From Sphingobium algorifonticola (GTDB taxonomy: Bacteria; Pseudomonadota; Alphaproteobacteria; Sphingomonadales; Sphingomonadaceae), in NCBI RefSeq assembly GCF_004005485.1, contig NZ_RZUL01000001.1, forward strand, positions 496,001 to 560,000: a stretch of 64,000 bases of DNA. The letters run 5' to 3'. The notes under the pieces were generated by a model. It ran no database searches, was not told the origin of the DNA, and saw only the letters and a list, made by a program, of their open reading frames with translations. The translations under genes were made by a program, and so were the position numbers. Shown here piece after piece: positions 1 through 8,526 of the stretch. Every line of letters starts with the position of its first letter. Within the stretch, counting starts at the first letter, position 1.

Positions 1-218
1 ACCAGTGTCGCGCCCGGCCAGCGCAGGCCGATTTCGCGCGTCAGCAATCCGGTGCCGCAGCCGATTTCCAGGATCCGCGCGCCGCCCGGCAGGCGCACCA
101 ATCCGGCCAGGTCCGCAACGGCGCGGGCTGCATAGCGCTGCACCGGTGCATGCGCCTCATAGCCTTCCGCCGCTGCGCCGAACGCGGCTGCGATCCGATC
201 CTTGCGAGTCTGTCCCAT
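1..218 (-). CDS. bioC: BioC-like SAM methyltransferase, N-terminal part
   Basis: Only the first 72 or so codons are inside the window; the gene continues beyond base 1. The N-terminus reads RIAAAFGAAAEGYEAHA, followed by an LEIGCGTG glycine-rich loop at about residues 57-64, which is motif I of class I SAM-dependent methyltransferases. The AAAFGxAAxxYxxHAxxQ opening is typical of BioC, which methylates the free carboxyl of malonyl-ACP at the start of biotin synthesis. It is divergent from the DUF418 gene. Without the C-terminal half, another methyltransferase of the same superfamily cannot be ruled out. Confidence 0.65.
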   Translation of the reverse strand, partial: MGQTRKDRIAAAFGAAAEGYEAHAPVQRYAARAVADLAGLVRLPGGARILEIGCGTGLLTREIGLRWPGATL

Positions 219-292
219 GGCGTGCCTGTGACAGAACCGCCCGCGCGGTGAAAGAGGATGGCGCTGGCTGCGCGAGGCGATATGAGGACAGC

Positions 293-1537
293 ATGACACC
301 GACCGAAGATCGCCTGCTCCCGATCGACGCACTGCGCGGCTTTGCCGTGCTGGGGATAGTGCTGCTCAACATCATCGGCTTTGCGATGCCGGAAGCCGCC
401 TATATCAATCCGGCGGCCTGGGGAGGCACCGGGCCAGCCGATATCGGTGCCTGGTTCCTGGCCTTTGTGCTGTTCGACGGCAAGATGCGTGGCCTGTTCT
501 CCCTGCTGTTCGGCGCGTCCATGCTGCTCATCATCGAGCGGGCGGAACTGGCGGGGCGCGACGGCCGCCGTGTCCACATCATCCGGGCGGCCTGGCTGTT
601 CCTGTTCGGCATGCTGCATTTCGTGTTGCTGTGGTGGGGCGACATATTGATGGCCTATGCGCTGGTCAGCCTCATTGCGTGGCTGTTCGTCGGCAAGGAA
701 CCGGCGGCGCTGCTCAAATGGGCCTTTGGTGCCTTTCTGTTGCATTTCCTGTTCGTTGGCGGGGTGATGGCGAGCGCCTATGCCTATCGCCACGCCATAT
801 CGCTACCATCCGCCACGCCGGACATGATCGAAGGCTATCGGGCAATGGTCGACAGCTTCGGCGCGCCGGGCAATCCCGAGATCGCGCGCGAGGTGGCACT
901 CTACCGCTCGGGTTTCGGGGCGATCGTGACGGCCTCGCTGGCGGCCCTGCCTGGGCAATTCGGGACGCTGGTCTATTTCCTGCTCGACACTTTGGGCTTC
1001 ATGCTGCTCGGCATGGCGATGCTGAAAGGCGGATTCCTCACCGGGCGCTGGCCGATCGACCAATATCGCGCCGTCGCACGCCGCTGCTTTCTGGTCGGTC
1101 TGCCGCCCGCAACTGGGCTGGCGATCTGGGTCGTCGCATCGGGCTATGATCCGCTGGTGGCATTCGGCACCGCCTTTGCCTGGTCCTTTCCGTTCCGCAT
1201 CCCGCTTACGGTCGGCTATGCGGCGCTGTTCATGGCGCTGATCCTCGCCGCACCCCGTCATCCGCTCGTGCGGCGCATCGCCGCTGCGGGGCGGATGGCC
1301 TTCACCAACTATCTGGGCACCAGCCTGGTGATGTGCGCCGTCTTCTACGGCTGGGGGCTGGGTCTTTATGGCCATGTCGGTCGCGCGCAGGCCTATCTGT
1401 TCGTGCTGGTCATGTGGGCGCTGATGCTGCTGTGGTCAGAACCCTGGCTGATGCGCTTCCGCTATGGCCCGCTGGAATGGGTCTGGCGTTCGCTCGCGCG
1501 CGGATCATTGCAGCCAATGCGACTGAATCGCACTTAG
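293..1537 (+). CDS. DUF418 (YeiB-type) multipass membrane protein
   Basis: Encodes 414 residues from the ATG at 293. The frame is open further upstream, but the family motif RLLPIDALRGFAVLGIVLLN begins six residues after this ATG, so 293 is the likely start. There are about nine or ten hydrophobic segments spread over the protein, and the C-terminal third (AAAGRMAFTNYLGTS, then an aromatic-rich WALMLLWSEPW segment) matches the DUF418 domain. It sits in the cytoplasmic membrane. Members are sometimes described as putative transporters or acyltransferase-like proteins, but no reaction is established. It stands alone, divergent from the bioC-like gene. Confidence 0.85.
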   Translation: MTPTEDRLLPIDALRGFAVLGIVLLNIIGFAMPEAAYINPAAWGGTGPADIGAWFLAFVLFDGKMRGLFSLLFGASMLLIIERAELAGRDGRRVHIIRAAWLFLFGMLHFVLLWWGDILMAYALVSLIAWLFVGKEPAALLKWAFGAFLLHFLFVGGVMASAYAYRHAISLPSATPDMIEGYRAMVDSFGAPGNPEIAREVALYRSGFGAIVTASLAALPGQFGTLVYFLLDTLGFMLLGMAMLKGGFLTGRWPIDQYRAVARRCFLVGLPPATGLAIWVVASGYDPLVAFGTAFAWSFPFRIPLTVGYAALFMALILAAPRHPLVRRIAAAGRMAFTNYLGTSLVMCAVFYGWGLGLYGHVGRAQAYLFVLVMWALMLLWSEPWLMRFRYGPLEWVWRSLARGSLQPMRLNRT

Positions 1538-1551
1538 GCCGAAGTTTACTA

Positions 1552-1568
1552 TTGCGACCTATTAGCAA
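1552..1568. promoter_or_regulatory. Candidate Fur-type operator upstream of bfd
   Basis: TTGCGACCTATTAGCAA is an imperfect palindrome (TTGCGA, 5-bp centre, TAGCAA; five of six arm positions symmetric) lying 32 bp before the bfd start. Iron-storage genes such as bfd and bfr are commonly controlled by Fur-family proteins, whose alphaproteobacterial sites often show TGC...GCA arms. The assignment is by resemblance only. Confidence 0.4.
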
Positions 1569-1599
1569 GAACGCTATTTCTGTGTTTCAGGAGAGCGCA

Positions 1600-1770
1600 A
1601 TGGTCGTCTGTATCTGCAATGCGATTCGCGAAAAGGACCTGCGGGAGGCCGCACGCGAAGGCTGCGACACGCCATGCAGCGCCTATGCCCGCTTTGGCCG
1701 CCGCCCCAAATGCGGTCAGTGCGTGCCGTTTGCGCGAACCATTATCGCTGCCGAGCGCGCTACTGCCTGA
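1600..1770 (+). CDS. bfd: Bacterioferritin-associated ferredoxin (Bfd-type [2Fe-2S])
   Basis: A 56-residue protein starting MVVCICNAIREKDL. It has the Bfd cluster ligands Cys4-x-Cys6 and Cys38-x2-Cys41 (KCGQC) in a BFD-like helical domain. Bfd binds bacterioferritin and delivers electrons to the ferric core so that iron can be released. The start has a GGAG about seven bases upstream. The frame is open much further upstream into DUF418, but the recognisable domain begins here. It lies about 100 bp before bfr in the same direction, with a terminator-like hairpin in between. Two further cysteines (22 and 26) are extra. Confidence 0.9.
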   Translation: MVVCICNAIREKDLREAAREGCDTPCSAYARFGRRPKCGQCVPFARTIIAAERATA

Positions 1771-1782
1771 CGTTCTCAATTG

Positions 1783-1809
1783 AAAAAATGGCGGATTTCC
1801 GCCGTTTTT
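1783..1809 (+). terminator. Rho-independent-type terminator after bfd
   Basis: GGCGG (1790-1794) pairs with CCGCC (1799-1803) across an ATTT loop, preceded by a run of A and followed by GTTTTT. It lies 13 bp after the bfd stop. The A/T flanks make it potentially bidirectional. Read-through would be needed for bfr to share the bfd promoter. Confidence 0.6.
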
Positions 1810-1873
1810 CACATGACTTCGCCGCACTCCCGCTCTATGACAGTGGCGTAACACGCAGTCTGGAGCATATCCC

Positions 1874-2353
1874 ATGAAGGGCGACCCGAAGGTCATCGAC
1901 TATCTGAACGAAGTGCTCAAGAACGAGCTTACGGCGATCAACCAGTATTTCCTGCACTATCGCATCCTCAATCACTGGGGCGTCAAGAAGCTCGCCAAGT
2001 TTGAATATGAAGAGTCGATCGACGAGATGAAGCATGCCGACAAGCTGGCGGAGCGCATCCTGTTCCTCGACGGCCTGCCCAATTTCCAGCTGCTCGGCCG
2101 CCTGAAGGTCGGCGAGACGGTGGAGGAAATCCTGAAATCCGACCTCGATCTGGAATATGAGGCGCTGCCGCCGCTCAAGGACGGGATCGCCTATTGCGAA
2201 TCCATCCGCGACTATGTGACGCGCGACCTGTTCCAGCATATCCTCGAAAGCGAGGAAGAGCATATCGACACGCTGGAAACCCAGTTCGAAATGATCGAGC
2301 GCATGGGCCTGCAGAATTACATCCAGCTCCAGTCGGAACCTGCGGAGGACTGA
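1874..2353 (+). CDS. bfr: Bacterioferritin
   Basis: A 159-residue protein matching the usual Bfr length. All di-iron ferroxidase ligands are visible: Glu18, Glu51, His54, Glu94, Glu127 and His130, together with Met52, the haem axial ligand at the dimer interface. Bfr forms a 24-subunit cytoplasmic shell that oxidises Fe(II) and stores the ferric mineral; Bfd upstream is its electron donor. The ATG at 1874 opens the canonical [15 protein letters not shown] helix, so the start is secure. Confidence 0.96.
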   Translation: MKGDPKVIDYLNEVLKNELTAINQYFLHYRILNHWGVKKLAKFEYEESIDEMKHADKLAERILFLDGLPNFQLLGRLKVGETVEEILKSDLDLEYEALPPLKDGIAYCESIRDYVTRDLFQHILESEEEHIDTLETQFEMIERMGLQNYIQLQSEPAED

Positions 2354-2413
2354 CGGCAGTACAGATTGCGGCGGACGATGCTGTGCCCCGGTGAAAGCCG
2401 GGAAGCGATAGTC

Positions 2414-2848
2414 TTACAGCCGCGAAAGCCGTTGCACGGGCTCGATCCGCCGCCCGAAGCCGCCGGGGCGGCGCGTGACGAGGGGGTTGCTGTCCCGTTC
2501 CAGCGCGGCGAGCGTTTCGGTGAAACAGCCGCGCAGGCCGACCACGATCTCGACCAGCTCGTCCGGGCTTTCATGATATTCGACGCAGCGGCGCGCGACC
2601 ATTTCGATCTGCTCGGCCATGTCCCCCAGCCGTTCCGCACCAAATTGGCGCGATTCGCCTTTCAGCGTATGCGCCGGGATCACCAGCGCGGCGGCATTGC
2701 GCGCGCGCATGCCTTCCTCGATCGCCGCGACGGATTTCGTCCCGTCCTCGCGAAAATAGCCGAGCAGGCGCACGAAACCGCTGCCCAGTTCCGTCCGCGC
2801 CCGGATGAAATCGGTCATGTCGATAAGCGGGGTATCGAGAAATGACAC
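2414..2848 (-). CDS. Hpt-domain phosphotransfer protein
   Basis: A 144-residue soluble protein with one histidine phosphotransfer domain. His60 in the motif AHTLKGESRQFGAERL is the expected phosphate acceptor. There is no kinase, receiver or membrane segment, so it is a stand-alone relay protein that would shuttle phosphate between a hybrid kinase and a response regulator. It has no signalling partner nearby. A CtrA-like half-site pair lies about 65 bp before the start. The last 20 or so residues, which are basic and proline/glycine-rich, fall outside the domain. Confidence 0.85.
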   Translation of the reverse strand: MSFLDTPLIDMTDFIRARTELGSGFVRLLGYFREDGTKSVAAIEEGMRARNAAALVIPAHTLKGESRQFGAERLGDMAEQIEMVARRCVEYHESPDELVEIVVGLRGCFTETLAALERDSNPLVTRRPGGFGRRIEPVQRLSRL

Positions 2849-2912
2849 GGCGCATGCTCCTGACGGGCTGCCCCTTATGCAGCCACTTGCACCACCTGTA
2901 ATATGCGAACGG

Positions 2913-2927
2913 TAAATGGACGGTTAA
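2913..2927. promoter_or_regulatory. CtrA-like box upstream of the Hpt gene
   Basis: On the minus strand the sequence is TTAA, seven bases (CCGTCCA), then TTTA. This differs by one base from the alphaproteobacterial CtrA consensus TTAA-N7-TTAA. It lies 65 bp before the Hpt start. Chance occurrence cannot be excluded. Confidence 0.35.
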
Positions 2928-2948
2928 ATCGCGGAAAACAAACCTGTT

Positions 2949-3194
2949 TCAGATTGGACTATCGCATCGGCCTACCCGCGTGAGGTGAAATGCGGGGCTG
3001 CGCGCGTCATCCAGGGCAAGGAACGCCCATCCCTGCTGCGCGCACAATGCCGCCAGTTCGCCCGCTGCCATGGGATCGTCCGCCAGCACGACAACCGACT
3101 CCAGCGTCCGCATCGCCCGTGCGGCGCGCAGCGCGGGCCATGGGCAACGCATGCCGCGCGCATCGATTTCAGGCGTCTGGTCGGTGGTAGGCAC
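2949..3194 (-). CDS. TusA-family sulfurtransferase-like protein
   Basis: An 81-residue protein. It has the TusA/SirA signature DARGMRCPWPALRAARAMR, with Cys17 in a CPxP motif as the likely persulfide carrier. TusA-like proteins relay sulfur for tRNA thiolation, molybdopterin or other sulfur transfer; which path applies here is not visible. It starts 9 bp after the der stop in the same direction, so the two are probably co-transcribed. Confidence 0.8.
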   Translation of the reverse strand: MPTTDQTPEIDARGMRCPWPALRAARAMRTLESVVVLADDPMAAGELAALCAQQGWAFLALDDARSPAFHLTRVGRCDSPI

Positions 3195-3203
3195 CCGGCA
3201 GCG

Positions 3204-4580
3204 TCAGTTGTCGTAGGGATTTTTGGTACTGCGCAGCGTCAGCCGCACCGGCACCGCGCCAAAGCCCAGTTCCCGCCTGATCCCGTTCACCAGATAGCGG
3301 CGATAGCTTTCGGGCAATATGTCGAGCCGGGTGCCGAACAGCACGAAGCTGGGCGGACGCGTCTTGATCTGCGTGATGTAGCGCAGCTTGATGCGCTTGC
3401 CGCCGGGTGCGGGCGGCGGATTGGCCTCCAGCGCCGTTTCGAACCAGCGGTTGAGCGCCCCGGTCGAGACTCGCTGCGACCAGGCCGTGCGCGTTTCGAA
3501 GGCGACGCGGATCAGATCGTCGATGCCCTTTCCGGTGATGGCCGACACCGTCATGATCGGCACGCCGCGCACCTGCGCCAGCCCTTCGTCCAGCGCCTTC
3601 TTGATCCCCTGGTACAACGACGAACCGTTTTCCGACACGTCCCATTTGTTGATGGCAATCACCAGCGCCCGGCCCTCTTCCAGCACGCGGTCGGCGATGC
3701 GCAGATCCTGCGCCTCCAGCCCCAAGGTCGCGTCGAGCAGCAGCACCACGACTTCCGCGAAGTTGACGGCGTTGAGGCCATCGGCGACCGCCAGCTTCTC
3801 CAGCTTGTCCTGCACCTTCGCTCGCTTGCGCATGCCCGCCGTGTCGATCAGGCGCACGATCCTGTCCTCGCCTTCGGGCGAGGTCCAGGTCCAGTCGATA
3901 GCGATGCTGTCGCGGGTGATGCCTGCTTCCGGGCCGGTAATCAGCCGTTCCTCGCCAAGAATGCGATTGATGAGCGTCGATTTGCCGGCATTGGGTCGTC
4001 CCACGATCGCGAGCTTCAGCGGCGCGCTTTCATCGTCCTCGTAAAAGGCGGGCGGATCGTCGGGGGTGTCGGTCTCGTCCTTTTCGAGATGCGGGCGCAA
4101 TGCCTCGAACAGTTCGACAAGCCCCTGTCCGTGCTCCGCGGACAATTCGACCGGCGCGCCGAAGCCCAGGGCGAAACTCTCCAGCACACCGTCGTCGCCT
4201 GCCTTGCCCTCCGCCTTGTTGGCGACGAGGACGACCGGCGTATTGCCGCCGCGCAGCCAGCGGCCGATTTCCTCGTCCAGCGGATTGACGCCCTCGCGCG
4301 CGTCGAACATGAACAGGGCCACGTCCGCCTCGGCCACAGCCGCTTCGGTCTGCTGGCGCATCCGGCCGGGCAGGCTGTGCGGGTCTTCATCCTCGTAACC
4401 GGCGGTATCGACCACGCGGAAATCCATGCCGACCAGCGTGGCGTCGCCCTCGCGGCGGTCGCGCGTCACGCCGGGGCGATCGTCGACCAGCGCCAGCCGC
4501 TTGCCGACCAAGCGGTTGAACAGCGTCGACTTGCCCACATTGGGCCGCCCGACAATGGCTACGGTGGGCAGCTTCGCCAC
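3204..4580 (-). CDS. der: Ribosome-assembly GTPase Der (EngA)
   Basis: A 458-residue protein with two tandem GTPase domains, each with a P-loop (GRPNVGKS at residues 11-18 and GRPNAGKS near residue 195), followed by a KH-like C-terminal domain that ends in the typical RLTLRSTKNPYDN. Der acts in maturation of the 50S subunit. The start codon is GTG, with an AAGGGA Shine-Dalgarno sequence seven bases upstream. It lies downstream of bamB, a conserved neighbourhood in proteobacteria, but a strong hairpin separates the two. Confidence 0.97.
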   Translation of the reverse strand: MAKLPTVAIVGRPNVGKSTLFNRLVGKRLALVDDRPGVTRDRREGDATLVGMDFRVVDTAGYEDEDPHSLPGRMRQQTEAAVAEADVALFMFDAREGVNPLDEEIGRWLRGGNTPVVLVANKAEGKAGDDGVLESFALGFGAPVELSAEHGQGLVELFEALRPHLEKDETDTPDDPPAFYEDDESAPLKLAIVGRPNAGKSTLINRILGEERLITGPEAGITRDSIAIDWTWTSPEGEDRIVRLIDTAGMRKRAKVQDKLEKLAVADGLNAVNFAEVVVLLLDATLGLEAQDLRIADRVLEEGRALVIAINKWDVSENGSSLYQGIKKALDEGLAQVRGVPIMTVSAITGKGIDDLIRVAFETRTAWSQRVSTGALNRWFETALEANPPPAPGGKRIKLRYITQIKTRPPSFVLFGTRLDILPESYRRYLVNGIRRELGFGAVPVRLTLRSTKNPYDN

Positions 4581-4617
4581 GTCACATCCCTTAAAAACAC
4601 ATATCTGAAAAGCAAAT

Positions 4618-4660
4618 GCCGCCCGGTCCGCGCCACCGTGATGGACGCGGGCCGGGCGGC
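4618..4660 (-). terminator. Strong hairpin terminator between bamB and der
   Basis: GCCGCCCGGTCCGCG (4618-4632) pairs with CGCGGGCCGGGCGGC (4646-4660) at 14 of 15 positions around a 13-base loop. On the minus strand it follows the bamB stop by about 25 bp and is followed by ATTTGCTTTTC, so it would end bamB-operon transcription. Confidence 0.6.
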
Positions 4661-4685
4661 CATATCTATAGGGCCTTGGCCCCGA

Positions 4686-6014
4686 TTATCGCAATGCCGT
4701 CAGCCTGCCGTCATCCGCCAGCAGATAGAGCATGTTGTTCGCAACCACCGGTGAGAGCGACATGGAACGGTCCATGTCCTGGGTCGCCTGCACCGTGCCG
4801 GTCGCCGGATCGACATAGGCCATGTCGCCTTGCGTGGAAACGAGGATCAGGCGCCCGCCCGCAAGCACCGGCCCGGTCCAGCGGATCGCCCCGGTCTTCT
4901 TCTTTTCCTTGCGCCAGCGGCCAAGCTGGCTGATCCAGCGGATCTTGCCGGTCGCCCGCGCCACGCACAGCAGCTTGGCATCGCTGGTCACGACGAACAG
5001 CCATTCGCCAGCGACCCAGGGCGTGGAGATGCCCGCAATATTGATTTCCCAAAGCCGCTGGCCGGTCACCAACTCGTAGGACGCCATGCGCCCGCCCTCG
5101 CCGATCGCAAACACGCGGCCCCGGTCGATCACCGGATCGGCATCGATGTCGGTCAGCGAGGCGACCGCCGTCGAAATGCTGGTGCGCGAGAGCGCATCGC
5201 CCCACAAAGTTCGTCCATTTTCATAGCGATAGGCATTGAGCTCGCCCGAGCTGTATCCCGCGATCACCGTACCCTGCGCCGCCGCCGGGGCCGCGACGCC
5301 GAACACCGCCGTCACCTGCAGCGTCGCGGACTCGGTCCACTGGGTTTCGCCATCGCTCTGGTTCAGGGCGAAAATCTGATTGTCCTGGCTCATGACATAG
5401 GCATGACCGTTGGCCAGCGTGGGTGCGCCGCGCAGCGGACCGCCGGGACGCTTTTTCCAGATGATCGCGCCATCGGCGACATTGAGCGCGGCGACATCGC
5501 CCACGCCCGTCGACGCATAGACCCGGTCGCCCACCACGCTGACACCGCCGCCGAACAGCGAACGGCCATTGCCTTCGGCAGGCAGAGATGTTGCCCACAG
5601 ACGGGCCCCGGTCTGCGCATCCATGGCGATCACGCGTGCGTCGGCGTCGATCACGAACAGCTTGCCGCCCGCCACGACCGGCGAGGCCGCCAGCCGGGCG
5701 CGCGGCGTGCTGCCTGCGATGGTGGCCGTCCAGGCCTGCTGCGGCTGCGCGCCCAGCGCGACATGGCCCATGGCCTTCGACGGATCGCCGCCGTGCTGGC
5801 TCCATTCGGTGTTCACATAGGATTCCGGCAGCGTCACCACCACATCGGCCAGCGCGGGATCGACTTCGACCCCCTGCTCGCTGGTCAGGATCGATGTCCG
5901 CTTGCCGACCACGGGCGTCTTGGGTCCGCCCTTCTTGCCACCGACGATACCGCAGCCGCCCAGCAGGGCGATGGCGGCAAGTATCGTGCCGCCCTTCAAG
6001 AGCCTATTGCGCAT
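4686..6014 (-). CDS. bamB: Outer-membrane assembly lipoprotein BamB
   Basis: Encodes 442 residues from the ATG at 6014. The N-terminus MRNRLLKGGTILAAIALLGG then Cys21 is a lipoprotein signal peptide with an LGGC lipobox. The rest is a series of PQQ-like blades (for example ARLWATSLP, IIWKKRP, RLWEINI, KIRWISQL) that form an eight-bladed propeller. BamB is the BamA-associated scaffold of the outer-membrane beta-barrel assembly machine. The frame is open to an earlier ATG (6047), but 6014 gives a proper signal peptide and an AAGGA ribosome site, and overlaps the upstream TPR gene by only 11 bp. The order TPR-bamB-der is conserved in many proteobacteria. Confidence 0.92.
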   Translation of the reverse strand: MRNRLLKGGTILAAIALLGGCGIVGGKKGGPKTPVVGKRTSILTSEQGVEVDPALADVVVTLPESYVNTEWSQHGGDPSKAMGHVALGAQPQQAWTATIAGSTPRARLAASPVVAGGKLFVIDADARVIAMDAQTGARLWATSLPAEGNGRSLFGGGVSVVGDRVYASTGVGDVAALNVADGAIIWKKRPGGPLRGAPTLANGHAYVMSQDNQIFALNQSDGETQWTESATLQVTAVFGVAAPAAAQGTVIAGYSSGELNAYRYENGRTLWGDALSRTSISTAVASLTDIDADPVIDRGRVFAIGEGGRMASYELVTGQRLWEINIAGISTPWVAGEWLFVVTSDAKLLCVARATGKIRWISQLGRWRKEKKKTGAIRWTGPVLAGGRLILVSTQGDMAYVDPATGTVQATQDMDRSMSLSPVVANNMLYLLADDGRLTALR

Positions 6015-6711
6015 CCGTGCCGCCATCCTTGTTGTCTTCGATCGCATCGATCCCCAATAAGCCTGCCATCTGTCGCGCGCGTGAACGGATGGTTTCGGGC
6101 ACCTGAGCGTCCTTGGCTACCGCGGCGAATATCGGCCCCGCCAGATCGGGCTTGCCCATTTTCATATAGGCGATCGCCGTCATTTCTCCTGCGCTGCCAA
6201 ACCACGGATCGCCCGCGACCGCCAGCGGTTTCAACCGGGCAACGATGTCCGCAGGCTTCAGGCCGTCAAACTCCAGCGCGGTCTGCCGCACCAGCGCCAG
6301 ATCGCGATAGGGCTGATCGAGCGCCCCGTCGGCCGCCATCGCCTTGTAAAGTGCGATCGCCCCGGCGCGGTCGCCCTTTTGCGCCGCCACCGCCGCTTTG
6401 GTCAGTTGCGCCGCCGCCCGATAGCCGGGCTGGTCGGCATCCGCGATCGCCTGCAACTGCGCGGCATTCGGCGTGCCACCGGCGACCACCGTATCCAGCA
6501 GCTTGCCCAGTTCTTCCGCCGTCGCGCCCGCCGCCTGCGTGCTGCGATGATCCCAGTAGAGCCATCCCGCCAACGCGATCAGCCCGGCGACGATCGCGCC
6601 GATCACCCAGCGGCCATAGCGCGTCCAGAAACCGACCATCCGGTCCTGCCGGACGGCATCGTCCACTTCGCGAAGAAAGGCTTCATTGGATTGTGGCGAA
6701 ACGGCCAACAT
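6004..6711 (-). CDS. YfgM-like membrane-anchored TPR protein
   Basis: A 235-residue protein: short cytoplasmic N-terminus (about 34 residues), one transmembrane helix (WVIGAIVAGLIALAGWLYW), then helical TPR-like repeats in the periplasm. It matches the YfgM/tetratricopeptide-like family, whose E. coli member is an ancillary SecYEG subunit that helps periplasmic chaperone hand-over. It lies directly before bamB with an 11-bp overlap. The ATG at 6711 is preferred; an adjacent in-frame GTG at 6714 is equally close to the GGAG. Confidence 0.85.
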   Translation of the reverse strand: MLAVSPQSNEAFLREVDDAVRQDRMVGFWTRYGRWVIGAIVAGLIALAGWLYWDHRSTQAAGATAEELGKLLDTVVAGGTPNAAQLQAIADADQPGYRAAAQLTKAAVAAQKGDRAGAIALYKAMAADGALDQPYRDLALVRQTALEFDGLKPADIVARLKPLAVAGDPWFGSAGEMTAIAYMKMGKPDLAGPIFAAVAKDAQVPETIRSRARQMAGLLGIDAIEDNKDGGTDAQ

Positions 6712-6796
6712 CACTCTCCGAAATCACGGCCGACTTGACGGCAAAAAAAGGGGGGAATTGGCCGCGGACCTTAGCGATCCCGGCCCTGTACGCAAC

Positions 6797-7669
6797 TTAC
6801 TTTTTCGGCCGATACACCTGGTCCTCGGTCGGAAAGGCGCGCGCCCGGACATCGGCGGCATAGCGCGCCGCCGCGCCTGCTATCGTGTCGGCGATCGCCT
6901 CGTACCGTTTGACGAACCGGGGCACCCGGTCGAACATGCCCAGCATATCCTCGCTCACCAGCACCTGTCCGTCGCAATGGGCCGACGCGCCGATGCCGAT
7001 GACGGGAATATCGATGCTGTCGGTGACGGCAACGGCAAGATCCTCCATCACCCCTTCCAGCACCACGGCAAAGGCACCCGCCTGCGCGATCGCATGGGCA
7101 TCGGCCAGAATCTTTGCGTGCTCCGCATCGCTTCTGCCCCGCGCGCCATAGCCACCCAGCGCATTCACGGCCTGCGGCGTCAGGCCCACATGCGCCATTA
7201 CCGGAATGCCCCGCTGACTGAGGAACGCGATGGTCTCCGCCATCGCCTGCCCGCCTTCCAGCTTGACCGCGGCGGCCCCGGTTTCGGCGAGCACCCGGCT
7301 GGCGCTGGCGAAGGCGGCGGCGGGTGAAGCCTCATAGCTGCCGAAGGGCATATCGACGATGACCAGGCTGTGATAGCTGCCGCGCACCACCGCCGCGCCG
7401 TGCGCGATCATCATGTCGAGCGTGACGCCCAGCGTCGAAGGCAGGCCGTAGATCACCTGCCCCAGCGAATCGCCGACGAGCAGCATGTCGCAATGCGGAT
7501 CGAGCAGTTGCGCCTGTCGCGCGGTGTAGGCCGTCAGCATCACCAGCGGGTCTGCCGTCCGGCGGCCGGACTTGCGCTGCTGAATGGCCGGCACGGTCAG
7601 CCGCTTCATTGGCGCAGGCGTGGGATTGGCACGGCTGGTGGAGGTGTCGAGCGTGAACGTGGTGGACAT
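6797..7669 (-). CDS. panB: 3-Methyl-2-oxobutanoate hydroxymethyltransferase
   Basis: A 290-residue protein. It transfers a hydroxymethyl group from 5,10-methylene-THF to 2-oxoisovalerate to give ketopantoate, the first committed step of pantothenate/CoA synthesis. Family motifs are clear: [89 protein letters not shown]. About 25 residues at the N-terminus extend beyond the usual family start. It is a single gene followed by the yfgM-like/bamB group in the same direction. Confidence 0.96.
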   Translation of the reverse strand: MSTTFTLDTSTSRANPTPAPMKRLTVPAIQQRKSGRRTADPLVMLTAYTARQAQLLDPHCDMLLVGDSLGQVIYGLPSTLGVTLDMMIAHGAAVVRGSYHSLVIVDMPFGSYEASPAAAFASASRVLAETGAAAVKLEGGQAMAETIAFLSQRGIPVMAHVGLTPQAVNALGGYGARGRSDAEHAKILADAHAIAQAGAFAVVLEGVMEDLAVAVTDSIDIPVIGIGASAHCDGQVLVSEDMLGMFDRVPRFVKRYEAIADTIAGAAARYAADVRARAFPTEDQVYRPKK

Positions 7670-7731
7670 GGCCGTTCCCTACCCCACCCCCGGACGCGGC
7701 GCAAACGGGGTAAGGAATATGCCTAATTCTG

Positions 7732-7850
7732 ATCCTCCCCTGGAAGGGGAGGTGGCTGGCGTAGCCAGACGGAGGGGTGTCCACCTATCGCGAGCGAGAC
7801 ACCCCTCCGTCATCGCTTCGCGCTGACACCTCCCCTGCCAGGGGAGGATC
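7732..7850. repeat. Nested intergenic palindrome before panB
   Basis: Outer arms GATCCTCCCCTGGAAGGGGA and its near-complement ending CCAGGGGAGGATC enclose a second inverted pair, ACGGAGGGGTGTC and GACACCCCTCCGT. The whole can fold into one long branched hairpin between the 188-residue protein gene and panB, both on the minus strand. It has no coding content and resembles the REP/ERIC-like elements common in sphingomonads. Confidence 0.75.
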
Positions 7851-7869
7851 GTCTGAAATGGTATTACGA

Positions 7870-8421
7870 TCAGTCGTCTTTCTTCACCGGCAGCAGTTCG
7901 GGCACTTCGGCCTGTGCCGCCTTGGTGGGTGCGGCGGGGGCGGCGCACCCCTTGGCGAGGCCCATGCCTTTCAGAAAGCCGCGCCGCACCGATCCGGCAT
8001 AGACGGCGGCTTCCACGCGGCGCTGCTGCTTGTCCGCACCGGTGATGACGCGCACGAGGCCAAGGCCCGGCAGGATCGCCTTGACGACTTCGCCCGCCGC
8101 CGTCGCGGCCATCGCCGCGCCCTCGCCATCCTTGTTGCTGGCCGAATCGACGTCGCGGCCCAGCGCCGTTTCCAGCTTCACCACTTCGGCGCGAATCTGT
8201 TTGCACGTCTTGACCCCGCGCGTGCTGTAGGGCGCGCTGGCTGCAAGTTGCAGGATTTCGGGAATCTTGTCGTCCTTGATCCGGGTGTCGCGCAACGGCT
8301 GGGTGACGGCGCGCTCGATCCGGTCCTGCTCCTGCGCGACGGCAGGTGTCGCAGCGATGGACGTTACAGCGATCGAAAGGGCCAGCGATACGCCGACGCC
8401 CGAACGGAACAGAGTTTTCAT
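7870..8421 (-). CDS. Secreted hypothetical protein
   Basis: A 183-residue protein whose first 28 residues (MKTLFRSGVGVSLALSIAVT, then SIAATPAVAQ) form a clear Sec signal peptide cleaved near AVAQ. The start at 8421 has a GGGAGG six bases upstream and beats the in-frame ATG at 8436. The mature part is soluble, with two cysteines, a central alanine/glycine-rich stretch that may touch the membrane, and a Lys/Asp-rich tail. I recognise no family. It is probably a small periplasmic protein found in sphingomonads. Confidence 0.75.
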   Translation of the reverse strand: MKTLFRSGVGVSLALSIAVTSIAATPAVAQEQDRIERAVTQPLRDTRIKDDKIPEILQLAASAPYSTRGVKTCKQIRAEVVKLETALGRDVDSASNKDGEGAAMAATAAGEVVKAILPGLGLVRVITGADKQQRRVEAAVYAGSVRRGFLKGMGLAKGCAAPAAPTKAAQAEVPELLPVKKDD

Positions 8422-8526
8422 GATGGCCTCCCTCACTTTCTTTTCTGAAGATAGTTACGGGAGGGTAACGCGGGAACCGTCAATCGGCTCCCGCGTCGGT
8501 ATGATATTGTATCGGAAGTCAGCGCA

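Noticed and set aside
7732..7850. CRISPR-like repeat
   Set aside because: Only one nested palindrome, no repeat-spacer periodicity and no cas genes.
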